From Leucogyrophana mollusca (lineage: Eukaryota; Basidiomycota; Agaricomycetes; Boletales), in the NCBI GenBank assembly GCA_021014945.1, contig MU266364.1, forward strand, positions 1 through 64,000: a DNA stretch of 64,000 bases, written 5' to 3'. Both the position numbers and the translations under genes were made by a program. Each line of letters begins with the position of its first letter. The stretch's first letter is position 1. Shown one piece after another: positions 34,396-45,761 of this stretch. The notes beneath the pieces were generated by a model. The model did not search any database, was not told the DNA's origin, and worked only from the letters and a program-made list of their open reading frames with translations.

Positions 34396-36041
34396 ATGTC
34401 TTCGTCAGTGCTTTTCTCTTTGTCGTCTCATAATTGCTGACCGTAACGCAGAGCCCCGCGCCCCACCACTCCTACATGCGCAGGGTCACACTTGAAGCGG
34501 ACACCATCGAGGGGGTCAATGCTCAGCGGCTACTCTTCAAGGAAGAAAAGACGTGTATCTGTTGCCTCTTTTGACTTTGCTGCAGAACTCGATGTCGAAA
34601 GTGGCATAGGCACTTCGGTGGAGGAAACCACTGTAAGATTCTTCATAAGAATTATGTTGTCGCTCAGCACAAAGTCCCAAGTTATACAGGCTGATCGTTT
34701 TGTACCCGCTCGCCCGGCACTCTCCATGCCACTGAACATAACTCCTCGCACAAACCGCATCGCCAAATCGTTAGGTCTTATTGACGATCGCATCTTCAAT
34801 TACTCTGAATCCCCTCAAGGCGGGTGTGACTCGAAACTACACTCCCTACTCCGCAAGAGTGCCTCGCAACTGTTCTATACTCCCCGCGCTACTTCCTCTA
34901 TCTCAGCCGCTGCAAATCTGGGGAGACGGAAGCACTTTCTGATGGCCCTTGATGGACCTGGGATATCCAGGGACCAGTTCGCCACTCCAATGGCGTGGTC
35001 CGTGACCAACTTCATTGCTGTGGCATTCAGGAGCGACGTTTACTTTCAGAATCTTGAAACTAAAGCCATCGTCCGTCTCTGTGAGGTTTCAAGGGTTGAC
35101 GGTCCCGTACACGCCGTTGATTGGGGCGGAACGACGCAACCACACTTACTTGCACTTGGAACGGTTCATGGTGCTGTGGATGTGTGGGACTCAAGAAAGC
35201 AAACTCGACTTGTTGGGTGGCCCAGTTTTGATCCCGGCGTGGGTGGGATGCATTGGAAAGAAAATGTCCTTGCAGTTGGGCGAGATGAGGGCGAAGTCAC
35301 CCTTTTTGACGTTCGTTCTAAAAAGCAAATCGCAACGGTCAAAGCTCACAAACGACAAGTCCACGGAGTCAAATGGTCGCCTAATGGCAATCACTTAGCG
35401 ACGGGAGACGATTCTGGTACCATTCACGTTTGGGATCACCGAGCGAACGCCTTCTTGAGTCATGATGACAAGCGGGTTCGCATGAAACACAGTGGCCCTG
35501 TCAAGGTTGGTCCCTGCGACCTTCCCAATACATTTTACTCACAGTCGCCGCTTAGGCCCTGTCGTGGAGTCCATGGCAAAGCGAACTACTTGCAACAGGA
35601 GGCTTCGCCCCCGACGGAGCCATTCGAATCTGGAATACGAGCAAGATGACATCGCCTCCAGAACCTCTCCATACCCTCTCCCTACAAACCGCGGTGACCT
35701 CATTGCATTGGTCTCCATACTGTAAGGAGCTCTTGAGCACACACGCTATGTCATGGGCGGATTCGCAAACGCCAGGCACGGCGCCGCCGCAGCCAAGATC
35801 CTCTAAATCCTCCTACGCGAACACAATCACCGTGCACTCTTACCCGTCCTGCGAGAAGATCGTTAGCGTCGCAGCACATACGGCTGCTATCGGGCATTCG
35901 TGTATGGGGCCGGATGGGTGCTCGATCTTTACAGTTAGTCCTACAGAAGAGAACCTCAAGATGTTCAAAATATGGTCCCTTCCTGACGAGAAGCCGAAGA
36001 GTGTGGATACTGGCATGACGTCCAGAAGTATTATCCGATGA
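34396..36041 (+). CDS. WD40 protein of the Cdc20/Fizzy family (APC/C activator)
   Basis: Four exons: 34396-34403 (8 nt), 34452-34632, 34690-35505 and 35556-36041, giving 496 aa. Cdc20-family proteins recruit substrates to the anaphase-promoting ubiquitin ligase. The C-box is present as DRFVPARP at about residues 65-72. A WD40 propeller follows, with repeats such as FDVRSKKQIATVKAHKRQVH, VKWSPNGNHLATGDDSGTIH and LSWSPWQSELLATGGFAPDG. The protein ends in Ile-Arg, the IR tail that docks on APC/C. The family-typical NPF/YLNLVDWS block is replaced by DQFATPMAWSVTNFIAVAF, so this is not the orthodox Cdc20 or Cdh1 but closer in style to meiosis-type activators (Ama1/Mfr1); that subtype call is inference. 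The start is set by an 8-nt exon joined in phase 2. Confidence 0.85.
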
Positions 36042-36533
36042 TACCTGCGCAGCGATGAGTTATATTTTGTATTGCTTAACATCTCCATCCAATCATTCCG
36101 CTTGATACCATTTGCATATGTATCCATCTATTGGTGTTGTACTTGGTATGTACCCACTTACAATTGAACGCGAGACACCCACTATGTAATATCTCGTTGG
36201 GTTTTGTACGCACTGGCAGGCTGTGACTGGGAAAGTCCAACGGTCACACGGTAGACTACATCACACCGACCATGGCTTTACCTGCACCGCACCATAACTC
36301 TTCAGCTTATATTACAATCTTTGGCTCGTTCCACTCGCCAGGGACAACCACAAGGTCTAGCATTAGCACCTAGAACCTGGCTGACGTCCTAGTAGTTCAC
36401 ACGATCCGTCTGTGTTATACATCAGATTCAGAAATCGACGTTGCCGCGACGTCGCGACATATTCGTGCCACGCTTTCCAGGGCTCGGCTCCAGCTCAGTT
36501 CCACCTCTTCGTTCTGTTCAGTTTATATTGGGC
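36042..36533. other. Intergenic, no gene seen
   Basis: A 492-bp spacer between the APC/C activator and the small membrane protein gene. No supported ORF. Confidence 0.4.
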
Positions 36534-37007
36534 ATGGCACCCAGTTACGCACCGGGAGGTGGGCAGCTAGTCTCATGGTCTTTCCGAGGGGCTGGGACTT
36601 ATTCGCAGGTTAGAGCCTCGCGAGGGCAGCAAACCCCAGCCGCTAGGCAACTTTGGGTTACTTTTCATATCAACAACCATTACGCTCTGTCTGCTTTATC
36701 TACTCTGGCGACGTGCCAGTAGTTTGCGTGCGGTGGTGTCCCACCAGTGAGTCTCCCGAGGCGTTCTGATGTCCGTCCCGTTTATATCTTTTCTAGACTC
36801 AAAACGTGGACGAGACAAGAAGGCACGATCCGCCTGTCCGAGGATGATGGACCTTCAGCAACCGAATTCTTGGCAGATGCAGATGACGAAGATATCGGGA
36901 GAATAGATGACGACGAGCCACTCGCACAGGGAGCAGAGCGGCTGAGAGCAGCAGGGAAATCTTCCATGGCTGTGTCACCTCCCCCTCCTCATGGAGCCAC
37001 AGAGTGA
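36534..37007 (+). CDS. Small single-pass membrane protein with acidic tail
   Basis: Three exons, 36534-36558, 36614-36746 and 36797-37007, with introns of 55 and 50 nt, give 122 aa. After MAPSYAPGEPREGSKPQPLG comes one membrane helix (FGLLFISTTITLCLLYLLW) followed by RRASS (positive-inside flank), then QLKTWTRQEGTIRLSEDDGP and an acidic segment (DADDEDIGRIDDDE). No known domain is recognised. The phase-perfect splicing and sensible topology argue for a real gene. It probably exposes its tail to the cytosol. Function unknown. Confidence 0.65.
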
Positions 37008-37594
37008 AGCGAGTGCTCATAGACCTGTAATTCGTTTTTCCGTGAAGTGATCGGGTACCATTCCGACGTTGTCAAGCTTGTGTATCTTTGGGGACACGAG
37101 TCAAGAGTTCAGGTCTGTTTTCTATTTTGAAACCACGCAAGTCTTCTGACCATTCTCTGTACGGCACACCGTAGTTTACCATCCTTACAGACGATGTACT
37201 TTTACCAGATTTACCTCCTCCGACCCGCATCTTCTGAGGATCAGGAACGCCGAGGGTTAGCATTGCGCTCAACCACAAGCACCCTGTGATTCATCTGGCA
37301 ACAGCTTGGCCTTGGACGCTGCGCTATTTTCAAGGAAGTCAAATTTAGCTATGGCGGTCCGGACTACCCCGCTGTTGGGGAGTTCTAAGTACGACGATGA
37401 CATACTGATAGGGCGCTTTCACAACGACCATCTCTCGATGCTAATCTCATTATGCGGTACCGAAGTTTATCCAGGGGTTCATGACCTTGTCACAAGGGCA
37501 GAAAAGTTTCCATTCCGTTACGCTCACTGACATTTAAAAGCGCGAGGGTCTTCCAAGGACGCTCCAAGGCTGCGTCCTACTAGTTTTCGCCAGT
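37008..37594. other. Upstream region of GH115 copy A
   Basis: A 587-bp spacer. An AT-rich TATA-like run (tttaaaa, 37533-37539) lies about 56 nt before the GH115 ATG. No other feature is supported. Confidence 0.4.
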
Positions 37595-40500
37595 ATGCTT
37601 GGCCTGCAAGCACTCGTTGGCATCGCCGCCCTTATTGGCGGTGCTCATGCCATCGGACAGATGTCTTGTGTTTCTTTTGAGTCTAGCTCTTCCGCGTTTC
37701 CCGTTGTTTCAAGTGGCCAGGCCGCTCCCGTGTATTTCTCGTCCGACGACTGGCTTGGAGTGCAGCTCGCCGCGACCAATTTTGCGACGGACATTGAAAG
37801 AGTGACAGGACAGAAACCTGCCCTCCATAACGTGACATCCTTGACCAGTGCCGTTCAATCTGGGAGCAAGCCCATCATCATCGGTACCCTCGGCCAGTCA
37901 CCCCTCATTGACCAGATAGTCAACTCCACGAACCTGGATGTCTCCTCCATCGACGGACAGTGGGAGGCGTTCATGACACAAGTCGTGGCCAACCCGCTTC
38001 CAGGTGTCGATAGTGCGTATGTCATGATCGGTGCAGACAAGCGCGGTACGATCTATGCTCTGTACGACCACTCTGAGCAGTTCGGTAAGTCGCAGATTGT
38101 GGATTTCGGACATGGACTGATTTCGGGGTGTAAGGTGTTTCGCCGTGGTACTGGTGCGTCGGTGTCTGTTAGTGCTCGGAACTTCGCGGGGATTAATCGT
38201 TGACCAGGTGGGCCGATGTGCCTACACAACAACATTCTGAGGTCTATGTTGCCGCGACTGGTTGTGCCCATGGATCGCCTACTGTCAAGTACCGTGGCAT
38301 CTTCTTCAACGATGAGCAGCCAGCTCTACAAAACTGGGCTATGGAGAAGTTCTCGAACGGCACCGGCGCATACTACACCGGGTCTCCATTCAATTCAGAC
38401 TTCTACACCAAAGTGTAAATGGTTCTTCGCCTCGTCGGCCAGATCTTTCTCGTAATTCATATTTTCTCCTAGGTTTGAGCTCATGCTGCGGTTCAAAGCA
38501 AACTATCTCTGGCCCGGTACGTTTTTTTTCCCGCTTCAACGACCTTTCAATGCCTTATTGTAATGGTCGATAGCTATGTGGAGCAGGTTCGAGCGTCCCT
38601 TTTTGCTATGACTTTACAAACTATTCTTATTCGTGCTCTAGTGCCTTTGCCGTCGATGATCCCCTGAACCAATACTACGCCGATATGTATGGCATTGTTA
38701 TGGGCACAAGGCAGGCGCATTCTCGGAACATTGATCATAGGATGAACTGACCACTGTTCCACGCCAGTCACGAAGAACCTATCATGCGTTCGACTCCAGG
38801 TACCTGTAGCTCTCACTCCTAGCCATTCTAGATGCTGATGAGCATTAGTCGAGTGGGATATATTTGGTTCTGGTCCATGGGACTACAGTGTCAACAGGCA
38901 AAACATCTACGACTTCTGGGTTGTAGGCGCAGAACGCGGAAAACCATTTGAGAACATCTACTCAGTTGGCATGAGAGGAGCCGGTGACTGTAAGTATAAC
39001 GTGGTTTCGTCTGGCAGGATCGGATGGTTCCTCACGATGTTTCGAACAGTGCCTATGTCATCGACCACGGATGTCGCACTACTGCAACAAGTCATCGAAG
39101 ACCAAAGGCAGATATTGACGGACACTTTCAACGGAACTAATGTCACGACTATACCTCAGATGTGGTGCTTATGTGCGTTGCCTCTTGACGGTCCTCACGT
39201 TGTATAGGAAAAAACTAAATTCGGGTTCAGATAAGGAAGTATTGGGCTATTACGAGGCAGGCTTGCAGGTTCCAGAAGATGTTACCTTGCTCTGGACTGA
39301 CGACAAGTAAGCATTTATCAATGAAGAACTCGAATTCGTGGGGCTCATGCACTCTGGGCCTCAGCTACGGAAATATTGAGCGTTTCCCCATCTATAACGA
39401 GCGCAACAGATCGGGCGGTGCTGGTGTTTACTACCATGTACGTCGCGACTACTGGATACTATTCGACAGATATTAACTGTTATCTCTCGACAGTACGACT
39501 ATGTTGGTCCACTGTTTGCTTGCCCATTCCCGTAGTCGCTAAATCTGCTCTAGGTCGGTTCTCCCATGGACTACAAGTGGATTACTGTGCGTTGTTGCCT
39601 TCTTCTCAGGTGCATCTTTGGCTGATCTGACCGTTTCAGAGTTCCCAAATGGCCAAAGTATGCATTTTAGCCCACGAACCAGAGTGACAACTGACATGAT
39701 ATCAGACGTACGATCAAATGTCTATCGCAGTGGACCGGGAGGCAACTCGCATCTGGATTTTGAATGTCGGTGATCTAAAGCCTTATGAGATGCAGACGGA
39801 GTTTTTCATCACCTACGGCTGGAATGCATCCATCTGGACACCCAACAACCTGAACAACTTCGTCTACAGCTGGGCGCAACGCGAGTTCAATTTGTCCTCA
39901 GAAGATTCCGAGACCATCACACAGATTATCGCCAACGTCTCGCTGTACAACTCCAGGAGGAAGCCCGAGATGCTCAATGGCACGACATACAGCTTGGCTA
40001 ACTACCGAGAGTGAGTACTCGCACACTGTATGTGGCGTGCTCTGGAGTTTCATGGTGTGATCAGGGCGGAGATCATGCTTCAAGATTGGGACACCGTCCT
40101 GAACGCATCTACCGCCATCTACGATACAGTGTCGCCCGCGATGAAGGCAGCCTTCTTTGAGCTTGTTCAGCATCCCGTCGAAGCAAGTCACACAGTTGCC
40201 ACGATGTGGATTTACGCTGGAATTGTATGCTTCCTACACGGCTATGACTCTATTTCGCGGCCACTCACCAACACCATTCTGCAGAACAACCTCCACGCCT
40301 CCCAAGCTCGAGTAAGTGCAAACGATTATGCCACGAAAGTGCAGAGTCTGTTCCAGAAGGACTGGGATCTCGAAGTGGAATACCATACTATATTAGACGG
40401 TACGTTCTCTCATCACACTCTTATCATGGCGATTCATTGACGCCTCGCTTCACAGGCAAATGGGACCAGTGGGTACCACCTGTACTCTAAGGCAACTTGT

Positions 40501-41969
40501 TGCTGAACCACCTCCAGTATGATGGACCAAACACACATCATGTACTACTACTGGCAGCAACCAATGCAAGATACGTAAGGCCGTATCATTGATGGCACGG
40601 CTAAGACTTGCTGAATTTTCAATGCAGGATGCCCTTCGTTACATGGGTCCAATCGCGGAAGGAGAATATTGCGGGAGACATGAGAATTGTCCCAGAACAG
40701 AGTCTGGGCGCATGGTAACTTTCTTGTCAAATGATTTCTTGGCCTTTGCTGAAAGGCTAACAGGCCGGGAGACAACATGAACGACTGCGCTCAAGGTTAC
40801 AGCTGCCCAAACCCCACCATGACTCTTGACCCCTATGTGCCATTTGGAAACCGCTATGTTGATGTGGGCGCTGGCGGCGTAACACCCTTTGATTTCACGG
40901 TTACCAGCAACGTGAGCTGGCTTGAGTTCTCGATCACGAGTGGCTCCATCTCCCTGTCGGCCCCTGAGCAACGCGTTTATATCAGCGTGAGCGACTGGAG
41001 TCAGGTGACCGGGGCTGAAACCGCCACGATCAACTTCAATTCCACGGCACAAGGCCAGCCAATGCTCAACGTGCCCATAACTTTTATTGCCAACCACACG
41101 GTGCCACCCAGCGACTTTACAGGTAAACCTTATTGCTGCGGTGTACCAGACGTGTGCCTGACATCCACGTCAACACAGGATTCGTTGAAGGAGACGGCGT
41201 AGTCTCCATTGAGGCTGTGAGTTGTTCCCCGAATTCCAGTCACCGGTCCCGCAGCTGAAACCACTGCGCCCGGGTTTCAGGCACATATCACAGGCAACAC
41301 CTCAGTGTCGGGTATTGCGTGGACGGAGCTCCCTGGCTACGGCAGGACGTTGTCCGGAATCACCCCTATTCCACGCATGGGCGACAACGGCACAAATTTC
41401 ACTGCAGGAACTGGGCCATCAGTGTAAGTCTCGTCGTGCGCGCCGAAACAAGATCATCGCTCAGTGGGAGCCACTTCACAGAACGTATGATTTCTTCAAC
41501 TTCAACACCATTGGTCAAGCTGGCAATATCACCATCACGACTTACGTTGCACCGTCATTGAATGCAAACGGTGATGACCGTCCAATCGCTTTCGCCATCC
41601 AGGTTGACTCTGAGGCGCCGTTGACGGAGTACTTTATTCCGTATGCTGCCGCTGGCTCCCTTCCGGATGCTTGGGGTGGCATGGATGGGTTTGCGGCAAC
41701 GAACATCGTTCCCGTAATGACCAACTTCACGGCATCGCCAGGTGCTCACACACTCACGGTGGGTCTCTGTCACACGTGCGCAGCCGAATATCGATTGACG
41801 GGCTGTCCATAGATTTGGATGGTGGAACCTGCGGTGGTTGTGGAAAAGATTGTCATTGGTATGTGACGTTCGTGTTCTAGCAGTGTAGACAAGTGACACT
41901 TACACTGCCTTAGACACTGGAGGACTTATGCCAAGCTACCTCGGCCCGCCCGAGAGCATCAAGGTGTAA
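37595..41969 (+). CDS. GH115 xylan alpha-(4-O-methyl)glucuronidase, copy A
   Basis: Twenty-six exons keep phase from ATG 37595 to TAA 41967-41969, giving 1000 aa. The signal peptide is about 19 residues (ALIGGAHA). GH115 enzymes remove 4-O-methyl-glucuronic acid from xylan. Family blocks seen are VYFSSDDWLGVQLAATNFA, VSPWYWWADVPTQQHSEVYV, VKYRGIFFNDEQPALQNWAM, LWTDDNYGNIERFP, RSGGAGVYYH, RIWILNVGDLKPYEMQTEFF, and YYYWQQPMQDTMP. A C-terminal beta-domain begins near GDNMNDC. Several exons are tiny: 38135-38153 (19 nt, encoding VSPWYW), 38574-38586 (13), 39494-39502 (9), 39640-39657 (18) and 40456-40468 (13). The intron after 38710 has a GC donor. Copy B lies inverted at 54.6-59.0 kb. Secreted; role in hemicellulose breakdown follows from the family. 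Confidence 0.92.
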
Positions 41970-43036
41970 ATTTGGTGTAAATATGCACATGATTTATTGC
42001 CAACTATCCATCCGTGTTTTCTCTGCCGGCAGATGTTTTGGATAAAGCATCATGTGGGGCTTGAGTCTCGAAAATATATTTTGCATCCAGGACTATTTGT
42101 AGAGCGTAGCTCTGTGTCAGTCTCACTGGTAGATGTTCCGCGATGTACCTTGTGACTAGCCATCCGTCGGTCCCGCGTCTTCCAGACCGCAACTAAGATA
42201 TGTAGGGCTCTTGTTTTCCCCGTGTTATAATTCAGTCCTAACGGCGATTACATTGCTAGGATATTCATGGCACACACGTGTGGAAGGTGGGGAATGGGTG
42301 CCATCGTATCGTGCGGTTGGGTAAGGCCATCCATTGCAGAAGCTCTGGCAGCTACCCACTGGGGTGCGAAAGTTCGACTGAAAATAGCGACACCGACATC
42401 GCATCAGATCCGGTTCGAGGAATATGAGGACCCGCGACAGATATATGCAGACTGCGCATGGCCAAGATCTGATAACCCGGCTGCCATCTCACGATGGTGT
42501 ATCTGCTTGAACTGCGGCGTCGCTTTCAGTGTCAAAGGTTTCCAGCAACCTTTCTGGTGGCGCAGTCATTAGTTGAGCCGCAGCGGGGCCGCCGAGCCGA
42601 AGGAACTCATTGCTTCGAATTGTGAGAAACGGATTTCGAGTCCTTCAAGGCGGTGTGAAACACTGTCAAAAGCGCAATGAATGGGCAGCACTAGTCTCGA
42701 GACTCACATGCGCTCACAGACAATATTCGGTCTTTTTGCCAGGCGAAATAATAGGAAATAAAGCTGATCCTAGCAAAATGTCAGATATTTTGGGTACTAT
42801 CACCAGTTGGAGCCCCATAAATGGCTCATTGGGACCAAATAAATATTCCATTAATTGGACTTTATGACATAAACAGAATGACAATTTTGGCGCCCTAGAT
42901 TTGCCGAGGAAGGATGCCGAACGGGTATGCAGTACATAACGTAGTTAGCATCATCGCTGGAAACTAACCTGCTTTGATGGAACTCTCCAAGCTCAAAGGT
43001 TAAGCCCTTTCATTTCTTTCCATCTGTTCTGGCGCC
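41970..43036. other. Intergenic, no gene seen
   Basis: About 1.07 kb downstream of GH115 copy A. The ORF at 42267-42572 has no motif and no supporting splice structure. The AT-rich part near 42720-42870 may be promoter DNA of the next gene. Confidence 0.4.
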
Positions 43037-45131
43037 ATGTTCTCCAGCTTCTCGTCTTTTCTCCCGTCGGTCCTCCAGACGAACCCGGAGCGAACATCGC
43101 ACCAGTCCTTGCCTCAGAGAGAGGACAAAGGTACTGGCAACAATCCCGGCTCAGCAGTTGACCAGGGAACAAGTCTGGCAGCTGATGGCCCAGCGGCTAC
43201 GAAGAAAAAAGACAAGAAAGATAAGCACGCAAACGAGGTATGCGTCGCTTCCTCTTGTCTGAATATTATTACTGAGTACAGAGCAGACGTTCATTGTCGT
43301 ACGACCTCCACCGTCCAAGTCAAATCATCCTCTCAACTTGCAAGTCCAACTCGTACCTCCGCATTCTCGCCATGATCGTCCGTCAACGATTGTCCAGTCT
43401 CTGGATACGTCTGCTCATGACTCCCCCGAACATACCGGCTCCACCGATCTTAAACGTACGACTTCAAATAGGTCTGACGCCTCGGGATATTCGGGCTATA
43501 CCTCGGCTGCTTCCATTTCGTCTTTTGCTTCCACTTCAACGACTAGCTCAGGCCGCCGCATGATCATTCCATTGTACAATCTGCAAGCACATAACGTTAT
43601 GACAAACATAATCGTGGATGCCGGAACGGACGCCAAAGTTGCCAAGTTTGCCAAACGGGGCTTAGAGATAGTTGGCCTTGCTGTATTGGAACCCATCGAA
43701 GTTTGGGGCTCCCCCTCATTGCCTGGTGCTCTGCCCGGCGCGGGGAGTGCTCGAACTAGTGTGGATGACGGTCAACGAGAGTTTGGTTTATATCCCAGAC
43801 CGCCCACGCTTTCGACTAGTAGGCCTGTGACACCAGAGCGGCCGTCAACTTCGCACTCCGTTTCGTCAAGAGTTACTCGCGAACTCTCTCATAAACCTAG
43901 TGTTACTCTTACTCCCCCCACCCCCGAATCCTCCGCCGTCAATGACGCTTTGCCCCAGCGTGGTGCCAAAAGGCTCTTTACGAAGATGTTCAAGAAGAAA
44001 GAAACTACGCGGTCGCTGCCCGTTTCCGCCCCAGCCATTACGGAACTGCCAGGGGCGCCCGGATCCTCTCATCGGTCTTCGATGACTGCACGTCAGTCGC
44101 GTGACTTCCCACTCCCCGGCGCGTTGCAGACGGATGAAAGTGCACCATCGAGTCCAATGACTGGAGCGATCCCGACCCTCTGCCCCCCCGTTCTCGGTAT
44201 CCAACCAGCCCTTTACCCACCGATATTTCCCCCCAAAGGCCGACCGACGATGTACGTCTGGGTTGTTCGCAAATGGCTGAAGGGCTCAGACAACGGCATT
44301 TTGAATGGGATGATGGGAAAGCTGAGCGTGAACAGCCGCCAGGATTTGGCAATAACAAGCCCAGCACAGGTGGAGGTCCGTTTTGAGTGGTCACGTGGTC
44401 GAAAGAAGACGAAGGAGCGCGGTCGGAAAGCCGCTGTTGGGAGGAAGGCGTCTGCTACGGGGACCGCAGATGGGAGAAGTGTGAGCCGGAGGAGAAGTGC
44501 GGTTGTGTCGTCCAATACACCCTCGACAACCTCTTTGACAGGGGCCGCTTCACCTACACAGGACCCGTCAACGAAAGCTGACTCGTCCCCAACAAATCAT
44601 CGGCAGTCGACACTCTCGCATCATAGTTCCAACTCCGACACCGCCACCAGCCTAGAAAGTAGTGCAGCCCATCATCGAGAAGACTCGGGCGACGAGAGTG
44701 ATCCCGAGGATTCGGAAACGCCATGGTCGTGTACGTTATCTGTGCAGCGGCTAAGGCCAACGACTTTCCCGATAGCACGGGCTGGTTCCCTCAACGACCA
44801 AGAGCGTAGTCCAGTCCGCGACCGCGAGCATGCGATACGGCTAAAGGTTGCCATGCTCTCCCCGACGCCACATCATCCCAAGGTTGTTGGCCTGCTGAAA
44901 GTGCCGTTCCCATTGCCCGACATCGAAGTGGAAAAGCTCGCAATCCGCAAGCGAGTGGTAACTGCGCAGGGCGTCAGCCGCACCGTCTCGAACGCAGGAG
45001 AGCTTGTGTTGACTGCGGAGGAGATAAAGGACTCCATATCGTCCACTGCCTTGTGGCTTGTCGTACGAGAAGCTTTTGGCGGAGTTGGCCGAGAACGCAG
45101 GAAGGGAGACGGATGGAGAATTAGAGCATGA
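43037..45131 (+). CDS. Conserved fungal protein of unknown function, Ser/Thr-rich
   Basis: Two exons, 43037-43237 and 43287-45131, give 681 aa. The N-terminus is short of hydrophobic residues and ends exon 1 in a Lys-rich run (KKKDKKDKHANE). Two ordered blocks stand out from long Ser/Pro/Thr-rich linkers: TFIVVRPPPSKSNHPLNLQV near residue 68, and GRRMIIPLYNLQAHNVMTNI followed by VDAGTDAKVAKFAKRGLEIV and GLAVLEPIEVWG. A third follows later: RPTMYVWVVRKWLKGSDNGI, then VEVRFEWSRGRKKTKERGRK. Near the end come LSPTPHHPKVVGLLKVPFPL and LTAEEIKDSISSTALWLVVR. No catalytic motif, signal peptide or membrane helix is visible, so it is probably an intracellular scaffold-like protein. I do not recognise a named domain. 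Confidence 0.8.
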
Positions 45132-45761
45132 TTGAAAGCACGCATCTCCGTCCTGCCTGTCTGGAACTTCAACAGCTGTGTCCCTCGTTTCCCTCAACCG
45201 ATCGTCATTGTCACATCTTTATCTTCATCTCACGCGCTATATATCCCGCAACAAGATATGAAACTATCGTTTTTTGATTTTGGCTTTCTCAGGCGCTATT
45301 ACACCGCACTAATCTATTTATCGAACTCCCTCGCTCACTCGTTCTGTCACCCTCAGCATCTCATGATCAACCCCTCCGATTTCCACTGGTCTCCGAGCGC
45401 TTCCTATAGGGTATACTGACCTCATGGTGGTCTTTCGTGTATATATCTGACGACACAACATCTGTACTATAGCTGATCACGCCTCATGCTATTCACCCAC
45501 GCCCCCTTTTCTACCTGATCATCTTGGCTGGTTCGCAGAGATTGATTGTATCAGATTATCATTCTAACAATAGACAATACGCAAAACGAGTGGCCTTGCC
45601 ATTGGAGCAAGAAAGACAGATAGAAACCGTCCAGAGGGAAGCAGTCCAAATCTTCAACAATCACCGAGGCACCAACCCAAAAAAGACACTTCCGGAAAGG
45701 ACCACGATGCTCCGTCCAGAAAGGAGGATGTCGTGTTCTATCAAGGGTATTCTGAACTCCG
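45132..45761. other. Convergent 3' intergenic region
   Basis: A 630-bp region between two genes that end towards each other. CT- and AT-rich 3'-UTR-like sequence; no gene supported. Confidence 0.4.

Noticed and set aside
37072..37278. Minus-strand frame with a GGGKSGKSTSS run resembling a P-loop
   Set aside because: The rest shows no GTPase or ATPase motif, there is no splice support, and it overlaps the upstream region of GH115 A.
41500..41900. Antisense ORFs across GH115 and other genes
   Set aside because: They are shadows of the strongly biased coding frames on the other strand.
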